Notes: generated by a model not told the origin, from the sequence alone. Numbered from the stretch's first letter, positions 23,781 through 36,600 are shown. The stretch is DNA of 64,000 nt from Prunus persica (GCF_000346465.2 NC_034014.1:17621542-17685541); one strand, 5' to 3'. Translations and numbers: made by a program.

Positions 23781-24380
23781 TGACAAGACCCGCCCCGGAT
23801 TCCCCCTTTGGAATCTGTGACGAACCATGTTCCTGTCTAGCATTTAACCAATGCCAAGCCCATTTACTAACATAACCCTTTCGCCCTCGATTTAAACAAA
23901 AATCGGGTCAAGACTTCAACCGAAATTTCAGCAGAATCTCCCTTGAAAAATGGAAATTCTCAGATTATAAATACCTGCAAACAAGTGATAAATAATCCCA
24001 AACAACAGCACACACAATGCTAAAGCACACAATTTACATCATAGGCCTCCGGCCTCAAATTAAACCCTACATGGATAATATCAGGGCCTTTTACAAAACT
24101 TTAGTTTGCAGAAGTATTAGGAGTTCAAAAAGAAATAAACAGATATCCTACAAGTAGTGGCGTGTGCTATACAAAATATTTGACGTGGGCCAGTGAATCT
24201 CGTCGAGTTATAGCCTGGGGGCGCAAAACAAGAAATTATGAGTGGACAAAAATTAAATTTATAACATAAATTATATCTGAACATACTAACCCCACCGTTT
24301 TAGAAAAACGATGTAAACCATGAAATAAAATCCATCTTTATCCATATACCATTCGATACTTGAAACCTTTATATTCCCAA

Positions 24381-24433
<53 letters not shown>

Positions 24434-25257
24434 CACATCAAGATACGTACCAGGGAAAAAAAACAATCCAACTCAAGGATTGTTTATTCTCAACCACATG
24501 TCGAGATCCTGCATCATGCAAGTGGCTAGAGATGAGCAGTCCAATCGGGGGACTATCGCTCCCTAGCATGCACGCCAGGACCTGCATCGCACGTGCGGCT
24601 GATCTAGTCAGACGCGTAGACTAACATCTTGACACACCTCCCAAAAAGTATATGTGTGCCATGATGGGTCCCAAGGACCAACTATAATTCTTTTCCATAA
24701 TTTCATCATCCTTTTCATAACGAACCAAGGGATGGTACAACACATGGTGTGTAGTCACACAAGTCCCATATCCCAAATCACTTATTTATAATCATAATAA
24801 TAATACTACCCAAAGTACAACATAAAATCATTAAAACTTCACAACATCCCAATTCTGGTAAAACACATTTCAACCCAACCAAAGGTGGCTGGATGGTGAC
24901 AAACTCGCAGTCTAAAACTCCTGCGTCGCATGGAGGGGAGAGAGAGAGTGTCGAGGAGAGAGAGAGAGATAAACTATAAAAAAAAAAGGAATCTGGTCTG
25001 TACTTAAATTAGAACTTCGTGATATTTACGGTTGTGCCGCTGCACTTTCGTACATCATAACTTCTTCGTTATAAATTGGAATTGAGCCTACCGCGTGTCT
25101 ATGAACTCGTATTCATGTACTCTATGCAACGGTGCTACTCATTTCCCCAAATTCTTCCCTGAACAAAAAGTGACTAAAATACCCCCACTTCCAAGGGCAA
25201 AAATATAATTTCACAATTGATTAAGTAATTAACTAATTATTTGAGATGGGTGTTACA
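23781..25257 (-). mobile_element. Nested solo LTR (copy B) with perfect AAAAT target duplication
   Basis: AAAAT occurs at 23776-23780 and 25258-25262. On the minus strand it starts TGTAACACCCATCTC and ends GCGGGTCTTGTCA. It is the paralogue of 15318-16773. Confidence 0.88.
24382..24428. repeat. (AC)n microsatellite
   Basis: About 23 AC units, expanded relative to the paralogous tract at 15921-15949. Confidence 0.95.
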
Positions 25258-25893
25258 AAAATAATGCCAAAATACTATGCAACAAAATCCCTTTGTATAT
25301 GTACATATATAACGTTTGATACTTCAAAATAATTCAATTCAGTATAGTTATATCAAGATATACGATAAGGAAAACCTTTTAATTAATACTCCTCAAATTC
25401 TTAGAAAATGTAAACTTATTCATTTCATCCTTATTGTAAAATCATTTATTTCAAACCATCAAAATAAACCTGTTAATATAAAATATAATCATCAAAATCC
25501 AAAAATCCTTTTTTCCAGCAACCATACCCTTTCTTAGGCGCATGCTTGCAAAACATTAAATTCCAAGTAATTTCCAAATATCCAATCTCAAATCCAAACT
25601 TCTTTTCAAATGTTCGTACCTGTGCAGAGTACTCTCAATGCACATGCTCAAGAAACCTTAACTTGAAAATAAATTCACACATATACCCACACAAATACCC
25701 ATATACATACATACATACATACATATATATATATATAATAAATATAAACACACATAGAATCAACACATCATCATCATGTACTGGGGGGGAAACGATCCAA
25801 CACGAGGACCATTTTTATAAGACCACATGGCAGAATCCGTAATACGCATGTGGGCTAGGGATGAGCAGTCCAACAGGGGGACTATTGCTCCCT

Positions 25894-26491
25894 AGAAACT
25901 CACGAAGAAGTGCTCCATCAATAAGTCGAGGTCGGCCATTTCTGTTGTGGTCGTATGTTATTCCAGTCTTGGTAGTCGCCCTTGTGGAAGACCAATTGGT
26001 TAACAAGCTCGGCCTTCAAGTGAGAAGCCAGCCTCTGGGCATACCTTCCTTGAAGCACGGACCGAGGATGTGGAACTCGATAGGAAGGCCATTCTCATAC
26101 CAAAGGACAAGGATATTGCCCTCCACAGTCCCTTGAACATCTCTACAGATGTTCTCGAACTTAGGTAAAAAGCTTGGGAACAAGTGTCAACATGATAGGT
26201 TGGTGTCGCTGCCATCGAAACAGATAAAAAAGGGAATTTTTTTCGAAAATTTGAAGACTTTAGCGAAGTCTCAAAACTTAGAAATCGGTTAGAACTTTCA
26301 AATTTTGGTAAAAACTCGAAGGGAGAAGGAAGGAAAGGGTTAGAACTCCAAGAACAAGCAAGATTCTCGAAGAAAATCAAGCAAAAACAAGCACAAAGAT
26401 GAAGTTGGCAGAGTTTGGACGTCTGAGAATTTTGAAAGATTGAAGACGAAATGGCAAAGGTTGAGCTTTTATAGTGGCGCGTTATTTCGAA
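25894..26491 (-). other. Unclassified repeat DNA with a leader-like and short coding-like stretch
   Basis: On the minus strand a TATA-like word (ctataaaag, about 26468-26476) is followed by a pyrimidine-rich leader and an ATG at about 26217. The frame opening there (MAATPTYHVDTCSQ) is short and seems frameshifted near 26150. It could be the antisense ORF or gag start of a retroelement; no family was recognised. Cassandra 1 is inserted just upstream. Confidence 0.35.
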
Positions 26492-26496
26492 TGAAA

Positions 26497-27112
26497 TGTA
26501 AGATCCCACAATAACCAACGAAGAGGGAGTGATGTGCCTTATATGTACACACCCGCATCCATCTAGCACGAGATTTTTTGGGAACTCACTGGCTTCGGAG
26601 TCATAGGAACTCCGAAGTTAAGCGAGTTGGGGGCCAGAGCAATCCCAGGATGGGTGACCCACTGGGAAGTTTCTCGTGAGTTCCCAAAAACAAAACCGTG
26701 AGGGCCAGAGAGGGGGGGCCCAAAGCGGACAATATCGTCCTACGACGGAGTTGATCCCGGGATGTGACAATTTAGTATCGCCACTCTGCCGTGTAGTGCG
26801 AGTGTGCCGACGAGGACGTCGGGCCCTTAAGGGGGGTGGATTGTAAGATCCCACCTCAACCAACGGAGAGGGGATGATGTGCCATATATGTGCACACCCG
26901 CATCCATCTAGCACGAGGCCTTTTGGGAGCTCACTGGCTTCGGAGTCATAGGAACTCCGAAGTTAAGCGAGTTGGGGGCCAGAGCAATCCCAGGATGGGC
27001 GACCCACTGGGAAGTTGCTCGTGAGCTCCCAAAAACAAAACCGTGCAGGCAGAGACGGGGGCCTAAAGCAGACAATATCGTGCTATGGCGGAGCCGATCC
27101 CGGGATGTGACA
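26497..27112 (+). mobile_element. Cassandra TRIM retrotransposon, complete, TSD TGAAA
   Basis: It has two LTRs, 26497-26769 and 26842-27112, both TGTAAGATCCCAC... to ...GGGATGTGACA, around a 72-bp internal region. TGAAA target duplications are at 26492-26496 and 27113-27117. Each LTR contains a 5S rRNA-like core ('gaactccgaagttaagcgag...caggatgggtgacccactgggaag'), the hallmark of Cassandra. The internal region begins with a decayed PBS (atttagtatcgcca) and ends with a purine tract (ttaaggggggtgga). It has no coding capacity and depends on other elements for mobility. Confidence 0.95.
26591..26669 (+). other. 5S rRNA-like segment in the left Cassandra LTR
   Basis: It resembles the internal-promoter half of plant 5S rRNA (aactccgaagttaagcg...cccaggatgggtgacc...tgggaag). 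The matching segment of the right LTR is about 26936-27014. In Cassandra this region can act as a pol III promoter. It is not a functional 5S gene. Confidence 0.85.
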
Positions 27113-27117
27113 TGAAA

Positions 27118-27547
27118 GATCATGGATCCCTAGAAAAAACACTTGACTGCTCGCTGACGTGTCAAGATTTCATTGGTCATCGTTTCACTTGACAAGTGAT
27201 GGCTAGCACAGATCAAGGCAATAATGGGACAAGCGGCGTGCCTGAGCATTAAATACCGACTATCTCTTGGCGTTACTTTAGAGGAATGAGAAAGGTCCAT
27301 TCCCTGGAATCCATTTGGCCACAGCCTTCTTTACCAAATTCATGGTAAGAGCCTTTTTTAGAGCCGAAGGATTAGAAAATAAGGGCAATATAATGTTTAT
27401 ACCTAATATTCTCGGCCCAAGGGCACACTAGATTTGCTAACGTGTCACCATTCTTTTGGCTGAGTATCTGGCCCAAAATCCAAGATCCAAATCGAGTCGA
27501 TCAAGCCTTTCCAGCCCAAGGCCGTTCTCGCCCAATTGGAGCTGAGT
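27118..27547. other. Repeat DNA between the two Cassandra elements
   Basis: No gene is supported. Together with 28173 onward it forms the DNA into which Cassandra 2 inserted. The sequence resembles LTR or leader DNA but no termini were found. Confidence 0.4.
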
Positions 27548-27552
27548 TGGCC

Positions 27553-28167
27553 TGTCACATCCTGGGATCGGCTCCGCCGTAGCATGATATTGTTCGCTTT
27601 GGGCCCCCCTCTCTACCCTCACGGTTTTGTTTATGGGAACTCACGAGTAACTTCCCAGTGGGTCACCCATCATGGGATTACTCTAGCCCCAACTCGCTTA
27701 ACTTTGGAGTTCCTATGACTCTAAAGCCAGTGAACTCCTAAAAGGCCTCGTGCTAGATGGAGGCGGGCATGTACATATAAGGCACATCACTCCCTTTCCG
27801 TTGGTCGATGTGAGATGTTACAATCCACCCCCCTTAGGGGCCCAACGTCCTCATCGGCACACTCGCACCACACAGCAAAGTGGCTCTGATACCAAATTGT
27901 CGCATCTTAGGATCGACTCGGCCGTAGCACGATATTGTACGCTTTGGGCCCTCCTCTCTGCCCTCACAGTTTTGTTTCTAGAAACTCACAAGCAACTTTC
28001 TAGTGGGTCACCCATCTTGGGATTGCTTTAGCCCCAACTCGCTTAACTTAGGAGTTCCTATGAATCCAAAGCCAGTGAGCTCCCAAAAGGCATCGTGCTA
28101 GATGGAGGTGGTCATACACATATGAGGCACATCACCCCCTCTCCGTTGGTTGATGTGAGATGTTACA
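27553..28167 (-). mobile_element. Cassandra TRIM retrotransposon, complete, minus strand, TSD TGGCC
   Basis: The LTRs are 27553-27822 and 27898-28167, inverted relative to Cassandra 1, with TGGCC at 27548-27552 and 28168-28172. The 75-bp interior read on the minus strand starts with an intact tRNA-Met type PBS (atttggtatcagagcca) and ends in a purine tract (cctaaggggggtggat). The 5S-like segments lie antisense at about 27640-27725 and 27985-28075. The better PBS suggests a different or younger source copy than element 1. Confidence 0.95.
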
Positions 28168-28172
28168 TGGCC

Positions 28173-30100
28173 CAAAAGTGACAGCCTAGTTTCGACCCGT
28201 ACCTAGCAGTTCACCAAGTCGTGACCAAAGGTCACGATACTTAGGGTTGAGGTCGAGCAAACATCATATGATGGTCATGACATGCCCAGTATCTTGAGAC
28301 ATGTACAAAGGTCCCACCGAGGGAAACTTGAAACGGGATTTCTAGAAAAGTGGAAACTTTTTGCCCCATTACGAAAAGCATTAATTAAAGTCCGACCACG
28401 ATGCCCTAACCCTAATCATTGGAGACCAAGGATAAGGGTCGAGGATCAAAAGAACAGGTCCACTATCTGGAGAAACACACTGATTGACAACCACTGAAGC
28501 TAGAGAATAAACAACTCGAAGCCAGCTGATTGAGGGGCCCATAACTGAAAAGTAAAGAGTAGATGCAGCCCTCCAAATCCTTGTCTTTGCCAGCCCTATC
28601 TCCAACTCTTCCTATAAATATAAACCCTCATGCAAACATTCAAAGGGTCCAGCACCAACCAAAACCTCCCACTGAGCAAATTTATCTTTTCCTGTCATGT
28701 ACTTTCAATATCTTTAAATGCTTTCCTAGGAAGTAAACTTAATTTTCCATCCATCAATGTATCAACCGACCCTTGATTTTCAAGGCGTCAAAGCACCATC
28801 TAGGTTACTTTTTTGTCCACCTCATATATCATACAACCTTCACAATCTAGCGTGGTGTTGGAGTACCATCCAAATCCACCAACCATCATTTCCAACACCA
28901 CCATCAACGGCCTAGTTGCTCAAGCCATGAACCTGAGGACCGATAACTGTTCCTTGCTCTGCCACAATTACTTTGAGGAGTGTCAGATCAAACAGGCACA
29001 CTCTATCAATCCATCCATCTATCCTCATCATCATCATTCACACAGTAATCCATGCGTCCGCGCACACCCCATCCAACACAAAGTTAGACAACCTGTGTTG
29101 GCGCATATCCCATTTGCCTTAAACAGTAGGCCGTAAGATTTGTGCAGCCAACATTTTATTAATCTTTTTAATTAGTAGAACAGAAAATACTTGTATTCCT
29201 TTTTCTGAAGTAGTAACTTCTCCTTTCATGTCAATCACTGTTTGATATGTGTGCAAAAAAAAATATATATATTTTATGGTTTTTATTTATTAAAAAACTT
29301 ATATGTACCAAATTGCAACTTGGATGAAGGATGAATGTCTTCTTTCAGAATGAGGCAAGCAGTGTCCTCAATATCCATAGAGTATAAGGCAAGTACACTA
29401 CACATTATAATGGTTAACAAAACTTCGGACAATGTTAGTGGTAGGTAAAATTTTTGAAAAATTAAGGGGACATTTCTCTTAATTTTTTGTTCATGTGACA
29501 AAATTGAAATTGGTGTATATACCAAGTGACTTTCCAAAAACATTTCCCCTCAATTAAATGGTCCATATGCATTGAATTATGTATTACTCATGTGTTTACT
29601 TCACATAAAGGAATGAAAATGCAACTGGAGCCCACACAAAATTAGGAATTCAACTCCTGATTTTGGAAGAATTAAACTCTTAGGCGGGAGGTGGTATTAT
29701 AATTATTGGAGAACTAACCTATTAGTAATTTATCTTTTTTACCTATTATATCCTCACATAATCTTTAAATTCCAAATTCGTCATATACTTTAACCCAATA
29801 AAAATTTGCTCACAAAATAATTTAGGACATTTTAGTAATCAAACAGGTTTCAATTCTGATTCAGGAGAAGTTAGTAAATAACTTATATGGAACCAGTATC
29901 ATTCTTACTATGATTCCAATAGTTTAGTAAGCAACTTCAATAAAAATTCAGATTCTAACTCCTCAATTCAATTCCTCTTCACCCGATTACGAATTAGTAA
30001 ATGGACAAATGTTTGTTACGCCCATTGTATTTTCCTTTTTTTTATGTTCTTTTGTTTTTTTCCGAAACCCGCACCGAAGTTCGACTTTCCCAATCCCTTT
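28173..30100. other. Intergenic repeat-derived DNA upstream of NRPB4
   Basis: A TATA-like box (ctataaatataaacc, about 28611-28625) followed by a C-rich leader-like tract to about 28800 resembles the R/U5 part of an LTR on the plus strand. The ORF at 28813-29136 is not recognised and has no conserved motif. From about 29150 the DNA is AT-rich with no gene, including poorly conserved MITE-like stretches. No confident element boundaries. Confidence 0.4.
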
Positions 30101-30106
30101 CTAGAA

Positions 30107-30117
30107 TATTTATAAAT
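30107..30117 (+). promoter_or_regulatory. Candidate TATA box of NRPB4
   Basis: The word tatttataaat lies about 120 bp before the NRPB4 ATG. It is followed by a CT-rich leader (30178-30205) typical of plant 5' UTRs. It is the only TATA-like word at a suitable distance. Confidence 0.5.
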
Positions 30118-30234
30118 CGGCAAGTCTGATTCCGAATTGAATTCCTGCTTACCCGAAAAGTGGGTTTCAAATACTTCAATTTCTCCCTCTCTCACTCTCT
30201 CTAGATTTTTGGTACCTTCTGCTTGCTCTGCAAC

Positions 30235-32333
30235 ATGTCTGGAGAAGAAGAAGAAAATGCCGCCGAGCTCAAAATCGGAGACGGTACCTCTCTCTCCCTC
30301 TCTCTACCTATATATATATATATATATAAATTGTTAGTATTTATTTGTTTTCTTGTGTGGTGGGCAGAGTTTTTGAAAGCCAAGTGCTTAATGAACTGCG
30401 AAGTTGCGTTGATTCTTGAACATAAGTACGACCAGCTTCAGCAGATGTCTGATGACCCCAGAAACCAAGTTTCTCAGTGAGTTTTTCTTTCATTTTTATC
30501 TATTGTAATTTCTAAGATAATGGTTGTGCCTTGATTTATGAATTTGAACCTTTCACCTGCAAACCCAGCTTATGATTATGTAGATTGTCTGGCAAAAAGG
30601 AGATTTAAATTGACTTTGTCTGGCCTTGAACTGTTTTTGTCTTAAACAAGTTTGATAAGATAATTGATTATTTTCCCTTTCTTTTTCATCTTACTTCCTC
30701 AGAGTATTTGAGAAGTCGCTGCAGTATGTGAAGCGCTTTAGCCGTTATAAAAATCCTGATGCTGTCAAACAAGTTAGAGAGTATCCTTCAAATTGTGAAG
30801 ATGGGAATTTATGTTCTATGTTGTTCATGATTATGCTACATGTCTACTACATTCATACATACGCACAACTTCCCATCTTTTATTATTTTCTGGAATTTCG
30901 TACTATAGAGGACCTTGCAATTATCTCATATACACTACATAAACTAGAGAATTAACCAAATTTGCCCGTTAGAGGAGGCATGTTTATCAATCCTACAACT
31001 CCAAATTTAGCTGGATGGCTCGTATTAGTCATGGGTTCTCGTTATTTGTCCAAGTTATGATGTGTGTAGCCTTAAAGCTAGTTAAACTACAGCAGTTTAT
31101 GGAGTTCAATCGTTTGTTAAGGATTGTAAAAATCTAGTCAACCATATGTGGGAAACTCTTGAACAATGGGATAAAGACGATGCATTTATTACTTAACTAA
31201 GATTATCCATTCAGTTATGAGGTCTGTGTGGATTGGAAATCTAGCTGAGTTCATCTGTTGATGTGTATATGTAACTCTTACTTGCCACAAATTCAAACAT
31301 GAATCTTTCAACTGCTTAATTGGGCTAGTGACTTCCATAGGAAACTCTGGTTTTTGTTAGTTACTTTAAATAAATAAATGATGTTCCATCTGCATCAAAG
31401 GTTGATCTTAACTGGGATTCAGAATTCTGAGCAGATATCAACTGACTGAGTTTGAGGTAATTGCTCAATCATGTACAATAAACTCTAGGATGAAATTTTT
31501 CTTTCATTTTTTCCACAACAATCTTCTTAATGCTGGATTTTTCTCTGTTGTGCAGCTTTGTGTTCTTGGAAATCTCTGCCCTGAAACTGTTGAGGAAGCT
31601 ATTGCTATGGTACCATCTATAAAGGTATCGTGTGCCCACTTTTTGTTATGGTGCTTATGATTTGTCAACATATATATATATATATATAGGTGCTTATGAT
31701 TTGTCTAGGTAAACATATATTTAGGTGCTTATGATTTGTCAACATTACAGATACATATAATGCTTTGCAAACATGGTACATTTTTACGTTAGTGAAAGAT
31801 TGATATGAGGAGATGGTTAATTACGAAGTGTGTCCTATTTTCCTGTCGTTACACTATGGTAAATGGAAGGCTCCTAATAATGTAAATACATAATTTTTTT
31901 GAAAATTAAGAGGATGATGGCAGGTTCTCAGGGAGAAAAAAGATAATTACTATAACAAGTTTAGTTAAGTTTACCAGACGGGAAAAAAAAGGCTACTATA
32001 AGGGATACAATCAGATGATGGGCAACAAAGATTCTTGAACATGTAACATTCAAGATTCAGGTTCCTCACTTAGTTCCCATTCTAAGTGGGAGGGAGAAAG
32101 TTTGATACAAGTTCATGCCAAATAAACAAACCTTATTTGAGTACAGAAATAAGGGCTTTTCATTTCCTTCTTGAGTCTGTAAATCCTGCCTAAGGTTGAT
32201 TTGATTTATTTGACCCTAATTAATATGTATATTTGACGGAGCCTCTCTTATGCAGGCCAAAGGACGTGTTCATGATGATGATGCAATCGACAAAATGTTG
32301 AATGACCTGGCGCTAATCAAGAAATTTGAGTAG
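30235..32333 (+). CDS. NRPB4: RNA polymerase II subunit RPB4 (NRPB4)
   Basis: Six coding exons join to 417 nt, 138 aa plus stop: 30235-30283, 30368-30476, 30703-30780, 31423-31456, 31556-31624 and 32256-32333. All introns have GT-AG borders. The protein starts MSGEEEENAAELKIGDEF and contains the RPB4 core (EVALILEHKY, VFEKSLQYVKRFSRY, then LCVLGNLCPETVEEA and the C-terminal MLNDLALIKKFE). Length and sequence agree with plant NRPB4, which pairs with NRPB7 to form the detachable stalk of nuclear RNA polymerase II, acting in initiation and RNA handling. Intron 1 holds a (TA)n tract. No lesion is seen, so it should be functional. It is convergent with the PDCD2-like gene. Confidence 0.95.
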
Positions 32334-33665
32334 TGTCTGTTGCTTCTGCTCCCTATCAGTACGAATAATGCTTTATGTTGTAATATTTAGATCGTAAACG
32401 TAGCAAAGAGTTTGGAATGCAGGCATCCCAATGTAGTTGAATATTATGACTTGTATTTACGGATGATGTGGTGCCCATGAGTGATTTGTTCCATTGTATT
32501 TGATCTTAAAGCCAGCCCAATGCCATGGCTCGAGTGTGATGTGAATATGGTTTTTGTATTTGTTTAATTGATTAGTTTAATCCAATTCATCAGGAAAAAG
32601 GGGGAAAAAACAAAATACTTAATACAAATAATCTAATCGAATCCAACTATTATATCTGCAATCTTTAGTATTCTCATTGGTTTCTGGTCAATAATATTAG
32701 AATCATGGATATATAATTTAGTTTGGTAAAAGAAACAATTGCAGTCACGGGCATTTCCGGCTGTATCGGGTATGAACAATTTGCTCTGTTCATGTCTCAA
32801 AATCACCTCTGCGATAAGCCAAAAGAAGTTTTCTGGGAACTTACCTGATAAGAATTTTTTAAGCTATCTTTGCTAGCCAGTTTAACTTAAGCCTCTGCTC
32901 TGTCCAAGTGTGTTTTGAACATCTGTGTGCTTTTGGATTGGATTATAAAGTAAGATTCGATCCCATTGGATTACGCATGTTTAGGGGAATGGGATCACAC
33001 ATGTTTAGGGAGTTTAAAGTGAGGATGCTATTTGAGGAGCTCAATCCAATCATCAAAACATTTAAAATGTTTTAAGTCCCATAATTTGTTTACATTTGTT
33101 GATGGTGGGATTGACTTCCTAAAATAACCTCCTCACTTTAAACTCCTCATTGACTGCGGAGATTCATAATCCTACTACATTTTAAACTTATTCATCTACA
33201 TAATCCAGCCCACCAAACGGATTGCAAGTTCCAATAGATAAACTGTATTTGTAACCAAAACCGCGGTATGGCCTGACTAACCAAGATTGTATGAGGAGGT
33301 ATTCTCTCAGCACAAAAAAATGTGACAACAAAACTCAATCTCAACCCTGTAAATGCATCATGCACTCAAACGACAAGGGTTAACTGTTTCCCAACAAACC
33401 ATATACACCACAAGAGTCTCAAGACCTTTCCAATGGACAATGATTTTTCCTTTCAGCATAACTGGTGATGCAATTTAAATTCTTCAAACATTACCACAAC
33501 CAGAACTCGTACTGTGTCAATTCTACTGAGAAACCATCATCAATTACCAGGAAACAAAGCCTCTTACGCCCTGTTATATGTATACTAACTTTGAAGAGCT
33601 ACAATGTTTCACTGGCATAGAGAATGTACTGTTCTTTCCTTCTTTCCTAGAAGAAACTACACCAA
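32334..33665. other. Intergenic region between convergent NRPB4 and PDCD2-like genes
   Basis: It holds the NRPB4 3' UTR (AATAAT-type polyadenylation words near 32363), a palindromic MITE-like element at about 32935-33230, and the 3' UTR of the minus-strand gene at 33300-33665. No further gene is seen. Confidence 0.6.
32935..33230. mobile_element. MITE-like palindromic element
   Basis: Its centre is an imperfect inverted repeat: ggagtttaaagtgaggatgctat...aaaatgtttt (about 33008-33074) pairs with the tract about 33085-33150 ending cctcactttaaactcc. The outer ends, ttttggattggattat and ataatccagcccaccaaa, are also roughly inverted. Short, AT-rich and non-coding. Target duplications were not clear, so the class is unknown. 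Confidence 0.55.
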
Positions 33666-36600
33666 TTATGACAAATAGCCACGTTCGGCTAACCCATGAA
33701 AAGATTTCTCTACTTGCACCACAACAGCTTCCTCTGTCACAAGCCAGTTCCCCTTGCTGGACTTTCCTTCATTATGTTGAGAACAGCTCTGCAAAAGGAG
33801 GACAGACTTTACATTAAATTGTTTCTGTATAAAACTGAAGGGGTCACCCACCCCCTACTGAAGAACATGGGGATGAATAAACTAAAATCCTCAAATATTC
33901 AGACCAACTAGCAAAGAGTTGACTTACCTTGGAACAAGTATATACCATAAGTGTCATCCAATTCCAGTTCTCCAATGACGGTCTTTGATAATCATCAGCT
34001 GCTTCTTGTACAAAGTATAATACCGGGGGCATTAGCTGCATTTCATACTGCCTTGATCCACCACACAGCCTGCATTTCCCAGGGTCTCCTTCAGTTGATG
34101 AAGCCAGGAGTGGCTTTCCACCATATGAATATCTAAGTACAGAAGATAAGACGAGATGAGAAATGCAAATGGGAAGCTAATCCTTAGCCCAATTTCGAAA
34201 GACCTATGGAAGATAAATGTATCAAAGCCTAAGAGAAGCTTCCCACAATTTCATGCCCAGTTTCCAATTTAAGATCAAATATAAGCCGAAAAAGTATTAT
34301 CTTTTCAAAACAAAACAAAAAAAGTTATAATCACCTGCAGCTGCGAGTAACAGGTGAAAATCAAGTTTTATCACATGGAAATTGACACAAAATAGCATTT
34401 GGGTAAACTAAAGGGTAGTCAATAAGCAATTCCTCACTGGTTAGCTCCAAAAGAAAAGACACCTCATATGCTTAGATCCTAAAATACAGTTCATCCTTAA
34501 GGTCCAAATCAGAGAGAGAGAGAGAAATCTGAAAATATTATGGTAAAATAGTCATCCTATACAATGGAATCCAAAAGAATTGGATGACACTCATATGCAT
34601 TGCATATCTTAAGTTTACTTTGGCAAACCACAAGAGGTTTAAGTGTCACAAACTGGACCTAAGGTATGAACCATACTTTTGGGACCTAAACACACACAAT
34701 GTTTTCCTAATTTGGCCCTTTCCCTGGAATAAAAAAATTAAATAATAAATAGGACATGCGTGTTGATCTGCAATATTAACCCACGTGAATTTTATGTGCT
34801 TCTGCATCATACTGAGCCTCACAATTGATATTATTGACCACCAAATGCATAATAGAAATCTCTACAATTTTTAACTAGTAATGATAACAAGTTCCTGCTG
34901 CAATTGTAATTCCGTACTTACATTCTAGTTCCATCTACCACAACATTCTAAGTTCCATTGATTCAATACCTGAAACATTGTTCTGGATATGCATCCAACC
35001 GTTTCTTGAACTTAAGGTATGTCCTGTCAGCAGTCAAAGCTTTATCATATTCATATGCTTCCTCTGCCCACGTTTCATCTTGTACATGATCCTCATCATT
35101 ATTTCCTTCTTTTGCAATGGAAAGTGATGAGTATTTTGAACATAAAGAAGTAAGATTCTTTGAGGATGGCTCTTCTTGAGTGTATATATAAAAACAAGGC
35201 ACCACTGCACAAGCACATCAAACAAGTTATAGGTCAGAAAAACCAACTACAACCTTCAAATGTCAAGTCAGCATTTTTACCCAAAAACTGTCACGAAATA
35301 GTTGGTAACTCCCTGAAGAACTGCCCGTGCCCCCAACACACAAATGAAAAAAAGAAAAAGAGAAGAGAAAATTATGCAACAAACAATAAATACGCAAATA
35401 AGTAAATCATGTTGTACACACACATAAACAAGGTTTTTCAAACTAAGCAGAATTTTCTATGAAAAAATGATTTTATCAGTTCTGTTCCACACAACAACGG
35501 AAACAAATCACGATTTCATGATAGGCTAATTTTTTTTGTTTCTAACTTTTTCTTTCAAACCAAAAGGTGAATTTAAGCCGTTCTCAATCTCATATTTATT
35601 CACTGATAAGTTTCATTCTTCCACATCTTTATATTTGTAGCCAATCCTATTCTTTCCACTTTGTGCAAATTTTCCCATGTCACCTTTTACATTGAACAAC
35701 CAAGAAGAGTTTGAACTTATCGGAACCATGAAGTGACATCTTTTACCCACAGAGAAATGAGGGTCGTGAAATGGTGGCCACAGAAACACACTATTAATAA
35801 AAACTACGAAACTAAGTAAAGGGAAGATAAGCTGAGGTTTATTCTTCTATCCATACCAGGTTTGTTAATGTCTACCACTTTTTCCAACTGACTTGAAGGT
35901 GATTGCATTGTAGAAGTCTTACGATTATCCTTCCTATGCGGTTTCTTGGCATGAGAAGCCAAGCTCGCAGCGGCATTAAGTGCTTTACCCAACTCCTCCA
36001 GATCTACATCTTCATCATCCCAATCCTCCCACCAGCTGGTGTTTAAAGCTGATACTGATGAAGTTGAAGGGACCACCTCCTGAGAAGCAGCAATTGGTTC
36101 GTCCTTATTGTGTAATTTTTGGACACGAAGAGCTCGCCAGCTGCATGTCATGATATATAATCTTAGGTATATAAGTTTAAAATGTTTGCATCAACAATAA
36201 TACTTATTGCAGCTTTGTAATATCAAAACAGAATGTTTATAAAGACCTAAGAGGAGTGCTCCCACATTTTGGCATTAGACAACCAAAAACAAAAAGAACA
36301 CGCTCTTCAATCTTTAAGTTTTTACTTGAAATTGGGGCATAAACCTGGAAAATTAAAAATAAGAATCATGGCCGTTCATTCAAATATGTTCACAAGAAAT
36401 TGTAAATTTATTAGTTTCTAGGAAAGTAAAACCTGAGCAACAAGACTTAGTTTACTTCCGCATGCACTACACTCAAGCAGATCAGGTGTCACGGATTTCT
36501 CAGGAAGAGGCCAGTCCTGTCACAAAGAAAGTAAACAGGGATATAAAAACAAAAATAAAATAACAAAAACTCAATCAGCATATCCTCCAACAAAACATGA

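Larger units (their letters stand above)
19986..25893. repeat. Segmental duplication, copy B
   Basis: This is the right copy of the block at 10201-17397. Order and orientation are the same: spacer, gene stub, plus LTR, leader with PBS, minus LTR with nested solo LTR. It lacks the 661-bp retroposon and about 630 bp of the plus LTR including the 88-bp inverted repeat. Both copies end in the same word, 'gctccctag', followed by unrelated DNA. Confidence 0.85.
23250..25893 (-). mobile_element. Gypsy-type LTR, minus orientation (copy B), with adjacent PBS
   Basis: It is the duplicate of 14786-17397. The PBS (23235-23249, read on the minus strand as atttggtattagagc) has one change from the tRNA-Met match. 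The LTR is interrupted by the nested solo LTR 23781-25257. It stops at 'gctccctag', where unrelated DNA (aaactcacgaagaagtg) begins, whereas copy A continues into array spacer. Confidence 0.7.

Noticed and set aside
26591..26669. A 5S rRNA gene
   Set aside because: The 5S-like core is partial, occurs once in each LTR of both elements, and sits in the known Cassandra LTR layout. It is LTR-encoded, not a ribosomal gene.
28813..29136. A 107-aa ORF as a host gene
   Set aside because: His/Pro/Ser-rich without a domain, in repeat-like DNA next to a probable LTR end. No splice or promoter support.
30728..30955. ORF of 75 aa as a separate gene
   Set aside because: Its first part is NRPB4 exon 3 and the rest is read-through into intron 3.
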